From Streptomyces kanamyceticus (GTDB lineage: Bacteria > Actinomycetota > Actinomycetes > Streptomycetales > Streptomycetaceae): 64,000 nt of DNA. The notes under the pieces were generated by a model. It had not been told where the DNA came from, ran no database searches, and was given only the letters and a program-made list of their open reading frames with translations. Each line of letters opens with the position of its first letter. The first letter of the stretch is position 1. The stretch covers positions 6,944,001 through 7,008,000 of the forward strand of contig NZ_CP023699.1 of assembly GCF_008704495.1 (NCBI RefSeq). Direction: 5' to 3'. Made by a program: the position numbers and the translations under genes. Positions 57,357 to 64,000 of this stretch are shown one piece after another.

Positions 57357-57737
57357 TCAGCCCGGCTCGCAGCCCATCGTCTCGTGGCTCACGCCGTCCA
57401 GTTTGGTGGCCCAGGCCGTCCAGTTCTCGTCGTAGTCGTCCCCACGGATCTCGCGGTAGACGCAGCTGCTGCCCGCTCCGTAACTGATGGCGTAGACCGT
57501 GCCGTTGTAGCGGGACTCGAAGGAATAGGCGTTGCGCTGCGTGCCGTTCTCGGCCTCGGCGTAGCCGGGCGGGCCGTAGCACCAGGACTGGCCCATCATG
57601 CCGGGCTTGGTCCAGAAGCAGATCCGGCCGGGGGGCGTGGCGACGTGCGGAGTGGTCGGCTCCGCCGTGGCGGTCGGGGCGACGGCGGTCAGCAGGGCGG
57701 CGAAGACAGCGGTGGTCGCGGCGGCTCTCAGGCGCAT
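57357..57737 (-). CDS. Secreted I36-like protein
   Basis: 126 residues. Signal peptide MRLRAAATTAVFAALLTAVAPTATA. Mature GRICFWTKPGMMGQSWCYGPPGYAEAENGTQRNAYSFESRYNGTVYAISYGAGSSCVYREI fits the I36/crystallin pattern with disulfide-forming Cys. First gene of a two-gene unit with the lipoprotein downstream. Target unknown. Confidence 0.78.
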   Translation of the reverse strand: MRLRAAATTAVFAALLTAVAPTATAEPTTPHVATPPGRICFWTKPGMMGQSWCYGPPGYAEAENGTQRNAYSFESRYNGTVYAISYGAGSSCVYREIRGDDYDENWTAWATKLDGVSHETMGCEPG

Positions 57738-57989
57738 GCGAGTGGCTCCCCAGGTGCGGTCGGATCCGGCGCGATCATCGCGCCGGGCATGACCTCAATC
57801 CCCGCCGTTCTCGCCGGTAAGCCTGGTGTCACCCGGATCAGTGAGTAGTCGTACCGGCAGGTCCGTCGGTACGGGGCGCTCGCGCGCGGCTGTGCCGCCC
57901 GTCACGGGACGGGCGGCACGGGGCCGACGGCACGGGGCGGTCGGCCCATCGGTGGGCGCGCGGGACCGCGGTCGCGCCCGAGCGTGGCG

Positions 57990-58328
57990 TCAGCGGCCGG
58001 AACCGGGATGGGTCCTGCGGTACCTGCGGTCCCAGCGCTCCTGGCGTTCCTTGCGGATGCGGTAGTCGCGGTAGGTCTTGGGGTAGCCCCCGCCACCTCC
58101 GCCTCCGCCGCCTCCACCCATCCCGCCTCCACCACTCGAACCGCCCGAGCCGCCCGCGCCGCTCGAACTGCCCGAACTGCTCGTGCCGGAGCTGCTCTTG
58201 CCGCTTCCGCCGCCTTCGTAGAAGCGCGCCAGGTAGAAGAGGAGCGCCGCTGCGGCCAGCCACAGCAGCGGTTGGTCGAACCCCAGGCCGATGAGGGCCA
58301 GGATCGCGATGACGATGAGTACGTTCAT
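57990..58328 (-). CDS. Small glycine/serine-rich membrane protein
   Basis: 112 residues. Two membrane helices (LIVIAILALIGLGF and PLLWLAAAALLFYLARFY), then a Ser/Gly low-complexity stretch of about 45 residues, then a basic tail YPKTYRDYRIRKERQERWDRRYRRTHPG. GGAGG stands seven bases before ATG 58328, a strong ribosome site. Function unknown; the basic tail could bind nucleic acid or acidic lipid. Confidence 0.78.
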   Translation of the reverse strand: MNVLIVIAILALIGLGFDQPLLWLAAAALLFYLARFYEGGGSGKSSSGTSSSGSSSGAGGSGGSSGGGGMGGGGGGGGGGGYPKTYRDYRIRKERQERWDRRYRRTHPGSGR

Positions 58329-58471
58329 GGCTGCACCTCCGCGGCTCGCAGGGGTGGCTCCCTGGTTCACGGGAGCTGGGTGCACCGGGCCCACGGCGCG
58401 GTGTCCTGACGGTGCGGGAGAGTGGGCCCCGATCCGTAGGAGAAGGAGTCAACGCCCGCCTCCCGCCCCTG

Positions 58472-58831
58472 TCAATGGCTTGCGGGCAGCGAGCCGTCCG
58501 GCGTCTCGTGGGCGTGCTTGAGGCGAGCCCTCGCGTGCACCGCTTCGGGTCCTGAGACCTGTTCCCAGAAGCGGTGGCAGCTCACGAAGACCGCCAACTC
58601 CCGCTCCCGCGCGCGCAGTTTCTCGACCTCGGCCTGTTCGTCCGGGGTCCAGCCGGGGGACGCGGGGCGCTCCACCTTGCGCCAGCCGCCGGTGTCGCTG
58701 AAGCCGTCGAGCGGCTCGACGGACCAGGGCAGCCGCTTGAGCAGGGCCAGGAGCTCGGAACGGATCTGGTGGAGTTCCTCCTGGCCGGCGAGGAGGTCGC
58801 TCGGAAAGTCATGGGAAGGGGTTGGAGGCAC
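58472..58831 (-). CDS. Small helical cytosolic protein, unassigned
   Basis: 119 residues. Helices LLAGQEELHQIRSELLALLKRL and DEQAEVEKLRARERELAVFVSCHRFWEQVSGPEAVHARARLKHAHE. Conserved-looking hypothetical protein, with no motif recognised. GTG start 58831. It is divergent from the P-loop kinase. Confidence 0.65.
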   Translation of the reverse strand: MPPTPSHDFPSDLLAGQEELHQIRSELLALLKRLPWSVEPLDGFSDTGGWRKVERPASPGWTPDEQAEVEKLRARERELAVFVSCHRFWEQVSGPEAVHARARLKHAHETPDGSLPASH

Positions 58832-58947
58832 GCGGTAATGCTACTCCTGTTCGAATTTCATGTGCGAGTGATGCGGGTGGCGAGTCCTGGGGTGTCCGGA
58901 ATGCTTCACTGACCGGTCGTACGACGTAACAGGGTGGATCGGGACGT

Positions 58948-59874
58948 ATGCGGAAGGGCGGAGCGCCGGTGGTGGGGTCCGTGCTGTGGATCGGTGGCCC
59001 GCCGGGGGCGGGCAAGACGACGATGGCCCGGCTGCTCGCCCGGCGGTACGGGCTGCGCAGGTACAGCGCCGACGTCCACACCTGGGAGCACCGCGACCGG
59101 GCGCTCGCCGCGGGGCACGCGGCGGCCGCGCGGTGGGAGCGGCTCCCGCCCGCCGAGCGCTGGTCGCGGCCGCCGGACGAACTGCTCGCGATGTCCCTGC
59201 ACCACGAGCGCGGCCCGATGATCGCCGAGGACCTCCGCGCCCTGCCCCGCGCGCCGCTGACCGTCGCCGAGGGCACGCCCGTCACGCCCGGGGTCGCCGG
59301 GGCGGGCGACCGCTCGGTGTGGCTGATGCCGACGCCGGAGGTGCAGCGGGCCAGGCTCGCGGAGCGCGGCATCGGGGCGGGGGTGACGGCGCTGTACCGC
59401 CTGCTGCTCGAGGAGATCGAGGCCCAGGTGGCACAGGCCGGTGCCCGTACGCTCGCGGTCGACGGGACGCGGAGCGTGGCGGACACCTTCGCGGAGGTCG
59501 AAAAGCTCTTCGCCGACGCGCTGGCGGTGGGTCCTTCGGCCGGGAGCGCGGCGGAGCGGGCGCGGCTGGCCCGGTACGCCAACCGCGGGATCGTCCGCCA
59601 GTACGCGGCGTACTTCGCCCGCCCCTGGACGGTCGGCGACCTCGCGGGCACGGTCCGGCTCTTCACCTGCGAGTGCGGCGACGCGGACTGCGATGCCGAG
59701 GTGCCACTGACCCTCGCCGACTTCCCCGCCCCGCCGGAGGCTCACGCCCCGCCGGAGGCTCACGCCCCGCCGGACGCTCCCGCTCCCGACTCGGCGGACG
59801 AACCGGCCTTCCCGCCGGTCCTCGCTCCGGGGCACCGGGCGTCGCCGGGGCGCCGCCGCCCCGCCCTCCCGTGA
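58948..59874 (+). CDS. P-loop kinase/ATPase with C-terminal CxCG motif
   Basis: 308 residues. Walker A VLWIGGPPGAGKTTMARLLARRYGL at 10-30, then a small-molecule-kinase-like core (YSADVHTWEHRD, LTVAEGTPVTPG). The region after residue 215 has FTCECGDADCDAEVPLTLADF, a Cys cluster seen in many actinobacterial proteins and probably zinc-binding. The tail is a Pro-rich direct repeat (PEAHAPPEAHAPPDAPAP). Substrate unknown. Confidence 0.82.
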   Translation: MRKGGAPVVGSVLWIGGPPGAGKTTMARLLARRYGLRRYSADVHTWEHRDRALAAGHAAAARWERLPPAERWSRPPDELLAMSLHHERGPMIAEDLRALPRAPLTVAEGTPVTPGVAGAGDRSVWLMPTPEVQRARLAERGIGAGVTALYRLLLEEIEAQVAQAGARTLAVDGTRSVADTFAEVEKLFADALAVGPSAGSAAERARLARYANRGIVRQYAAYFARPWTVGDLAGTVRLFTCECGDADCDAEVPLTLADFPAPPEAHAPPEAHAPPDAPAPDSADEPAFPPVLAPGHRASPGRRRPALP

Positions 59875-59918
59875 ACCCCCGCCACCCCACCGCCCCTCCG
59901 CGGTGGCAAGCTGGAAGC

Positions 59919-60146
59919 ATGTGCCGAAGCATCAAGACGCTCCGTCCGCCCGCCATCCCTGAGGACGCCACCGAGGAGGAGATTCGGGCCGCCGCGCTTC
60001 AGTACGTGCGCAAGGTGTCCGGGTTCCGTGCTCCCGCCGCGCACAATCGCGAGGTTTTCGATCGTGCGGTCGACGCCGTTGCGGAGGCGACCGCCGAGTT
60101 GCTCGGTGGGATCGAGGTGCGTGGGGCGGCCGCCCGCGCGTCTTAG
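59919..60146 (+). CDS. DUF2277 family protein
   Basis: 75 residues. MCRSIKTLRPPAIPEDATEEEIRAAALQYVRKVSGFRAPAAHNREVFDRAVDAVAEATAELL matches the conserved DUF2277 pattern with the invariant N-terminal MCRSI. Function unknown. It follows the P-loop gene by 44 bp. Its stop is 4 bp from the convergent DedA stop. Confidence 0.9.
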   Translation: MCRSIKTLRPPAIPEDATEEEIRAAALQYVRKVSGFRAPAAHNREVFDRAVDAVAEATAELLGGIEVRGAAARAS

Positions 60147-60150
60147 GAGG

Positions 60151-60765
60151 TCAGCTCGTTGACGGGCGGGGGCGGCGGACCAGGAATGCCGCGGCCGCGC
60201 CCGCCGCGAAGAGTGCGAGCAGGGAGACGCCCGTGGCCAGCCAGGTCGCGCCGAGCCACTGGCCGCCGAAGTAGCCGAGGGCGACGCTGTACCCGGCCCA
60301 GGCGATGCCCGCGAGCACCGACCACGGCAGGAACTCGCGCACCTTGCGGTGGGCCGCGCCCGCGCCGAGGGAGACGATCGAGCGGCCCGCGGGGGCGAAG
60401 CGCGCGATCACCACGAGGACGCCGCCGCCCCGCGCGAGCGCCGTGCCGAGCCGCTCCTGCGCGCTGGTCAGGCGGCGGGAGCGGGCGATGGCACGGTCGA
60501 GGCGTGCGCCGCCGCGCCACGCGACGCGGAAGGCCGCCAGGTCGCCGAGGACCGACGCGGTGGCCGCGCAGAGCGTCAGGAGCAGGATGTCGGGTACGCC
60601 GTGCGGGACACCCGCGGTTCCGGCGGCGGTCGCCGCGGTGGCCGCCATGATGACGAGCATGCCGCTCGGCAGGACCGGTACGAAAACGTCGAAGATGACA
60701 GAAACCGCCACGACGGCGTAGATCCATGGGCTGCCGGTCAGCGCCCCCACACTCTCAAGCACCAC
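60151..60765 (-). CDS. DedA/VTT-family membrane protein
   Basis: 204 residues with about five membrane segments. VFVPVLPSGMLVIMAATAA replaces the usual P-x-E-x-x-x-P re-entrant motif (no Glu). The second half has the family Arg/Gly block VIARFAPAGRSIVSLGAGAAHRKVREFLPWSVLAGIAWAGYSVALGYFGG. DedA proteins flip or carry undecaprenyl phosphate and phospholipids. Start GTG 60765; a second GTG follows immediately. Confidence 0.88.
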   Translation of the reverse strand: MVLESVGALTGSPWIYAVVAVSVIFDVFVPVLPSGMLVIMAATAATAAGTAGVPHGVPDILLLTLCAATASVLGDLAAFRVAWRGGARLDRAIARSRRLTSAQERLGTALARGGGVLVVIARFAPAGRSIVSLGAGAAHRKVREFLPWSVLAGIAWAGYSVALGYFGGQWLGATWLATGVSLLALFAAGAAAAFLVRRPRPSTS

Positions 60766-60988
60766 AACTCCCCGTGACTCCCCGTTCGGCAGCGCGTTGC
60801 CGCTGTGTCGCGGGGAGCGGCGTGGGCGGCCTGATGACAGCTGTACAGCGTACGCCGCGCGCCCGGTCGTAGATCCGCTGGGGGCTCAGATGTTCCCCAC
60901 GTCACGTTCACCCGGCTGCCACCCCCGATGCGGCGTACGGCCCACATGTCCCGTACGAACGTTGCAGGACAGCGGACAGGAGTGGGCG

Positions 60989-61624
60989 ATGGTGGCAGGG
61001 ATGGTGGCGGGTGCGGTCGCGGCGGCGGTGCTGGCCACGGGCGGCGGCGGAGCGGATGGCTGGGCGGACGCCTTGGGGGACGGCGACCTATCCAGCAGCG
61101 TGGCCGTCGCCGCCGTGGCGGATCAGTACTGGATGCGGGCGGAGGCCAGGTTCGCGCCGCCCACGGCCTTCATCCCCTCGCCCGCGGTGACGTACGAGCA
61201 GGAACTCGTCCCCGCCGCGTCCTGGATCAGCGTCGAACAGCGCGTCGACGGGCGCGGCACCACCGTCACCGCGCGCGTGCGGGGCCTGAAGCCGGGCCAC
61301 GCGTACGGCGTGCACGTCCACCAGAACCCGTGCGGCGCGAGTCCGGAGGCGGCCGGTGGGCACTACCAGCACCTCCAGGACCCGGTGCAGCCGTCGAAGG
61401 ACCCGGCCTACGCCAACCCGGACAACGAGGTGTGGCTCGACTTCACGGCCGGGGCGGACGGCTCCGGGGCGGCGAGCGCGCACCACCTCTGGGGCTTCAG
61501 GCCGGGCGGCGCGGGCTCCGTCGTCCTGCACCGGGAGCCGGGCGGCGCGGGCGACCGGGTGGCGTGCTTCACCGTGCCGTTCGGTTCGGCGCCCGGAATG
61601 CCCATGGAGCAGCCGACAGCGTGA
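60989..61624 (+). CDS. Superoxide-dismutase (CuZn) family protein
   Basis: 211 residues. N-terminal hydrophobic stretch (MVAGMVAGAVAAAVLATGGGG) suggests export. The SodC-like domain has metal-ligand His in YGVHVHQNPCG, AGGHYQHLQDP, AHHLWGF and SVVLHREPGG, with the Cys pair NPCG/RVACFTV for the conserved disulfide. The zinc loop is short and rewritten (NPDNEVWLDF), so activity needs testing. AGGAG precedes ATG 60989. The 223-bp upstream region shows no other gene. Confidence 0.83.
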   Translation: MVAGMVAGAVAAAVLATGGGGADGWADALGDGDLSSSVAVAAVADQYWMRAEARFAPPTAFIPSPAVTYEQELVPAASWISVEQRVDGRGTTVTARVRGLKPGHAYGVHVHQNPCGASPEAAGGHYQHLQDPVQPSKDPAYANPDNEVWLDFTAGADGSGAASAHHLWGFRPGGAGSVVLHREPGGAGDRVACFTVPFGSAPGMPMEQPTA

Positions 61625-61631
61625 CGCGACA

Positions 61632-61684
61632 TGACGGAGCCCCCTTCCTCGTACCGGGTACGTACGAGGAAGGGGGCTCCGTCA
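61632..61684. terminator. Bidirectional terminator, SOD-like / DoxX genes
   Basis: Perfect 23-bp stem (61632-61654 with 61662-61684), seven-base loop, between convergent stops. Confidence 0.9.
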
Positions 61685-61695
61685 CGCGTCGAAGG

Positions 61696-62148
61696 TCAGG
61701 CCGCGACCGGCGTCCGGTCGGACGCCTTGTCCTCGTCGCGCTCGCCGCGGGCCGCGAAGAGCCGGTCGATGCCGAACGCGCCGGACCCGGTGAAGACGAA
61801 CAGGAGCATCGCCCAGCAGAAGATCGCCGAGGGTTCGCCGCCGTTCTGCAGGGGCCACAGGGCCTCCGGCTGGTGGACCTTGAAGTAGGCGTAGGCCATC
61901 GAGCCGGACGAGATGAGCGCCGCGGCGCGGGTGCCGAGGCCGAGGGCGACCAGGGTGCCGCCGACGAGCTGGATCACTGCCGCGTACCAGCCGGGCCAGG
62001 TGCCCGCGTCGACCGTGCCGCCGTTGCCGTCCGCGCCGCCGAGCACGCCGAAGAGCGTGGAGGCGCCGTGGCAGGCGAAGAGCAGGCCGATGACTATGCG
62101 GAACAGCCCGAGGGCGTAGGGCTGGGCGCTGTTGAGACGTCCAGTCAT
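61696..62148 (-). CDS. DoxX-family membrane protein
   Basis: 150 residues, four membrane helices: YALGLFRIVIGLLFACHGASTLFG (with the conserved FRI...H pattern), WYAAVIQLVGGTLVALGLGTRAAALISSGSMAYAYF, and AIFCWAMLLFVFTGSG. DoxX proteins act in membrane redox and stress. ATG 62148 has AAGGAG. A strong promoter overlapped by an inverted repeat lies 47-76 bp upstream, within the 3' end of the next gene. Confidence 0.9.
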   Translation of the reverse strand: MTGRLNSAQPYALGLFRIVIGLLFACHGASTLFGVLGGADGNGGTVDAGTWPGWYAAVIQLVGGTLVALGLGTRAAALISSGSMAYAYFKVHQPEALWPLQNGGEPSAIFCWAMLLFVFTGSGAFGIDRLFAARGERDEDKASDRTPVAA

Positions 62149-62194
62149 GGTGGGGGACTCCTTCGGTTTGGGGACGGAACCGAGCGGAGGGCCT

Positions 62195-62224
62195 AGATTA
62201 GGGGAACCTAATTAGTGCTTGCAA
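62195..62224 (-). promoter_or_regulatory. DoxX promoter overlapped by an inverted repeat
   Basis: Minus strand: TTGCAA (62224-62219), 18-bp spacer, TAATCT (62200-62195). The arms ATTAGG (62197-62202) and CCTAAT (62207-62212) around GGAA cover the -10 and spacer, so a repressor of MarR/HxlR size could block it. The promoter lies across the stop codon of the FAD/NAD(P) gene. Confidence 0.6.
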
Positions 62225-64000
62225 GTTCAACATCTGGTCATTCGGGTCTTCCGCTTGCCCGCCGCCGCGGGCCTCGGGCGGCGCCGCGACGCGCCCCGTC
62301 GCGGCGCGCAGGGCGGCCCGCGCCACCGCGTCCGCGTCCGTCAGCGTCACCGAATCGACGCCGGGCCTGGCGCCCGCCGCGGTCACCCAGTGCACCCCTT
62401 CCGTGGGTACCCCGAACGCGAACCGGCGTGCGTGCGGGCGCCCTTGACGGTCAATCAGGTGGTACGGGCGAGGCGTCACGTCGAGCCCTCCGGTTTCGTG
62501 CCCGTCGACCACATGGGGGCGGCACCGGCCGTCGTCGAGGAGTCGTCCGAGCAGTTCGTCGGCGGTGCGGCGCAGGTCGGGCTCGGGCAGCCGGGCCTCG
62601 ATCAGTGTGGTGACGCGCACATCGGAACCCGGTACGTCGGGGGAGTGCGCGAGGAACGCGTCGCCGTCCGGGCGCACGGCAAGGCGCGGGCCGAGCACGT
62701 CGAGGACGCCCGCCTCGATCAGTGCCGTCATCTCCTCTATGCGGCGGCGCGGCGGGCCGATGGACAGGAAGGCGTTCAGCGGGGTGTACCAGCGGTCGAG
62801 GTGGTCGCGGCGCGAGACGCCGGAGAGGCCGCCGTGGTCGACGATGAGGCGCAGTTCGTTGCGCAGGTCGCGGAGTACGTCGAGCGCGGCCTTCAGCGGG
62901 CCTTCCACGTTGCCGAGCGCGGCCTGCGCGGCGTCCTCGCGCAGCAGGGCGAGCAGCCATGCGCGATGCGCTTCGGGGGAGGTGAAGCCCTGGTCGGGGT
63001 GGGGGTGCGAGAGCCGGTCCCAGGACCAGCGGTCGGCGTCCCCGATCCCGAACTCCGCAAGAACCAGGGTCTCTTGAGGGCTCAGGTGCTCCGTGGCGAG
63101 AAACCGCTCACGGAATCGTTCGGCGGGCCCACTGGACCCACCGAGCTCCGTGTGTCCCGTGTCGTATTCCGCCAGCAGTGTCGCGTAATAGACCGCTTCC
63201 ACCTCTTTGGCCACCAACGGCCATATCTCGGCGAGGAAGTCGGGAGCGTCTCCGCTGTCCGCGCGCTTGCGGAAGCGGGCTATCGCCTCCAGCGTGAGGA
63301 CCGCGGGCCTGTGCCGTCCGTAAGGGCCCTTCGCGTTGTCGCCGCGCGCCTGGTAGGGGACGCCGCGCCGCGAACCCGCGTACAGGCGCGGCTCGTGGCC
63401 CGACGGCTCGTAGCGCAGGCCCCCCGTCGTCGCGTCGCGGAGGTAGCGGCCGCCGCGGCCCTCGGTCAACAGGGCCATGTGGTCGAAGAAGTTGAGGCCG
63501 AGGCCGCGCAGCAGGACGGGTGCGCCGGGGGCGATCGCGGACAGGTCGAGGTCGGCGGGGTTGGCGGGCGGGAAGTGGTGCAGGCCGTGCCGCGCCGCGT
63601 GCTCCGCGAGGTGCTCCTGGGTCCGGTCGGCGCGGGTGGGGAGATGTCCCTGCGCGAGGACGACGGCCGAAAGCCCGGACAGTTCGAGGCCGTTGTCCAG
63701 TACGAGGGTCTGCGGCCCTCCCTCGGCGCTCTCGTCCAGGCGCAGGGCGCGTGCCGCGTGGACCCTGACGCGCACGGTGCCGGGCGCGCGGCGCACCGTC
63801 TCCGCGAAGACCCACTCCAGATAGCGGCCGTAGCAGGCGCGGGTCGGGTAGTCGTCGGGGCCGAGCCCCGGCAGGTGCCCCGCGGCCGCCCATTCGTACA
63901 GGCTCGGGCCCGGACGTATCGGCCCCGAGCAGTCGACGCTCTCGTCGGTGAAGAGCGTGACCTGTGAGGCGACGGTGTTCATCAGGAGCTCGGTCGGCTG
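62198..64000 (-). CDS. FAD/NAD(P)-binding protein, 5' end beyond the window
   Basis: At least 600 codons. The frame stays open to base 64000 (QPTELLMNTVASQVTLF), so the ATG at 63982 is internal and the N-terminal GxGxxG dinucleotide fold lies outside the window. Visible: GRYLEWVFAETVRRAPGTVRVRVHAARAL, LSGLSAVVLAQGHLPT, VLLRGLGLNFFDHMALLTEGRGGRY and a long C-terminal half (VGKEV-like helices, AFGVPTEGVHWVTAAGARPGVDS). It fits the NAD_binding_9 group of flavoprotein-like proteins. Reaction unknown. Stop TAA at 62198-62200. Confidence 0.85.
   Translation of the reverse strand, partial: QPTELLMNTVASQVTLFTDESVDCSGPIRPGPSLYEWAAAGHLPGLGPDDYPTRACYGRYLEWVFAETVRRAPGTVRVRVHAARALRLDESAEGGPQTLVLDNGLELSGLSAVVLAQGHLPTRADRTQEHLAEHAARHGLHHFPPANPADLDLSAIAPGAPVLLRGLGLNFFDHMALLTEGRGGRYLRDATTGGLRYEPSGHEPRLYAGSRRGVPYQARGDNAKGPYGRHRPAVLTLEAIARFRKRADSGDAPDFLAEIWPLVAKEVEAVYYATLLAEYDTGHTELGGSSGPAERFRERFLATEHLSPQETLVLAEFGIGDADRWSWDRLSHPHPDQGFTSPEAHRAWLLALLREDAAQAALGNVEGPLKAALDVLRDLRNELRLIVDHGGLSGVSRRDHLDRWYTPLNAFLSIGPPRRRIEEMTALIEAGVLDVLGPRLAVRPDGDAFLAHSPDVPGSDVRVTTLIEARLPEPDLRRTADELLGRLLDDGRCRPHVVDGHETGGLDVTPRPYHLIDRQGRPHARRFAFGVPTEGVHWVTAAGARPGVDSVTLTDADAVARAALRAATGRVAAPPEARGGGQAEDPNDQMLNLQALIRFP

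Noticed and set aside
62197..62212. Iron box (IdeR/DmdR type) at ATTAGGGGAACCTAAT
   Set aside because: The arms resemble TTAGG/CCTAA but the spacing is about five bases shorter than the 19-bp iron-box consensus, and DoxX is not a typical iron-regulated gene.

Overview
The window is Streptomyces chromosome. It has very high GC, strong third-codon GC bias, many GTG starts, several leaderless-type promoters, and a gene order I recall from the S. coelicolor core: fasR-fabD-fabH-acpP-fabF next to a DUF3145 gene, then aceE, a DUF3052 gene, ahpE-type peroxiredoxin, terD-terD and a TerC-like gene. Most of it is housekeeping and stress-response chromosome. Only the stretch downstream of the tRNA-Val gene (about 51.0-54.0 kb) looks accessory. 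Both window ends cut a gene: a TetR regulator at the left edge and a large FAD/NAD(P)-binding protein at the right edge.

1-10.3 kb: a truncated TetR gene, a dense array of a GC-rich intergenic repeat, a LysE-type exporter, an unusual LysR-aminoglycoside-phosphotransferase fusion divergent from an NAD(P)-dependent dehydrogenase and a RidA-like protein, a TetR gene divergent from a GH3 beta-glucosidase, galactose mutarotase and an SGNH-hydrolase lipoprotein. 10.5-16.1 kb: the type II fatty-acid initiation and elongation operon (fabD, fabH, acpP, fabF) behind its PucR-type activator FasR. 16.1-20.1 kb: pirin, a serine hydrolase, a GNAT acetyltransferase, and a MerR regulator with an aldo/keto reductase. 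20.1-27.0 kb: a membrane acyltransferase translationally coupled to a DUF1023 alpha/beta hydrolase, a NarL-type two-component system, a DUF4429/SHOCT protein and a second DUF1023 hydrolase. A repeated palindrome of the form GGTGATACC-NN-GGTA lies in front of both the first hydrolase and the histidine kinase, and probably marks a shared regulon.

27.3-35.9 kb: TetR plus a DHA2 drug exporter, a secreted I36-type protein, a potassium channel, the homodimeric pyruvate dehydrogenase E1 (aceE), DUF3052 and peroxiredoxin. 36-45.8 kb: a Ter stress island. It has two tandem terD genes, a small unlisted membrane ORF bounded by a 25-bp duplication of the terD 3' end, a TerC-like DUF475 protein, two more TerD-family proteins, and an HpcH-type lyase, a phosphoribosyltransferase/StiP fusion and a HAD phosphatase in tight succession. 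The last three match the biosynthetic module previously proposed for Ter systems (a nucleoside-like metabolite).

46-50.6 kb: KDG kinase and KDPG aldolase (coupled), a DUF4383 membrane protein, a coiled-coil membrane protein and a DUF4097 lipoprotein. 50.8-54 kb: tRNA-Val(UAC), then a run of minus-strand accessory genes (a four-cysteine protein, an XRE regulator, a HAD phosphatase, a small protein). 54-64 kb: small secreted proteins and lipoproteins (two more I36-like), YceI, a P-loop kinase, DUF2277, DedA, a CuZn-SOD-like protein, DoxX and the cut FAD/NAD(P) protein. Protein family names come from recognition of the translated sequence, not from a database search.
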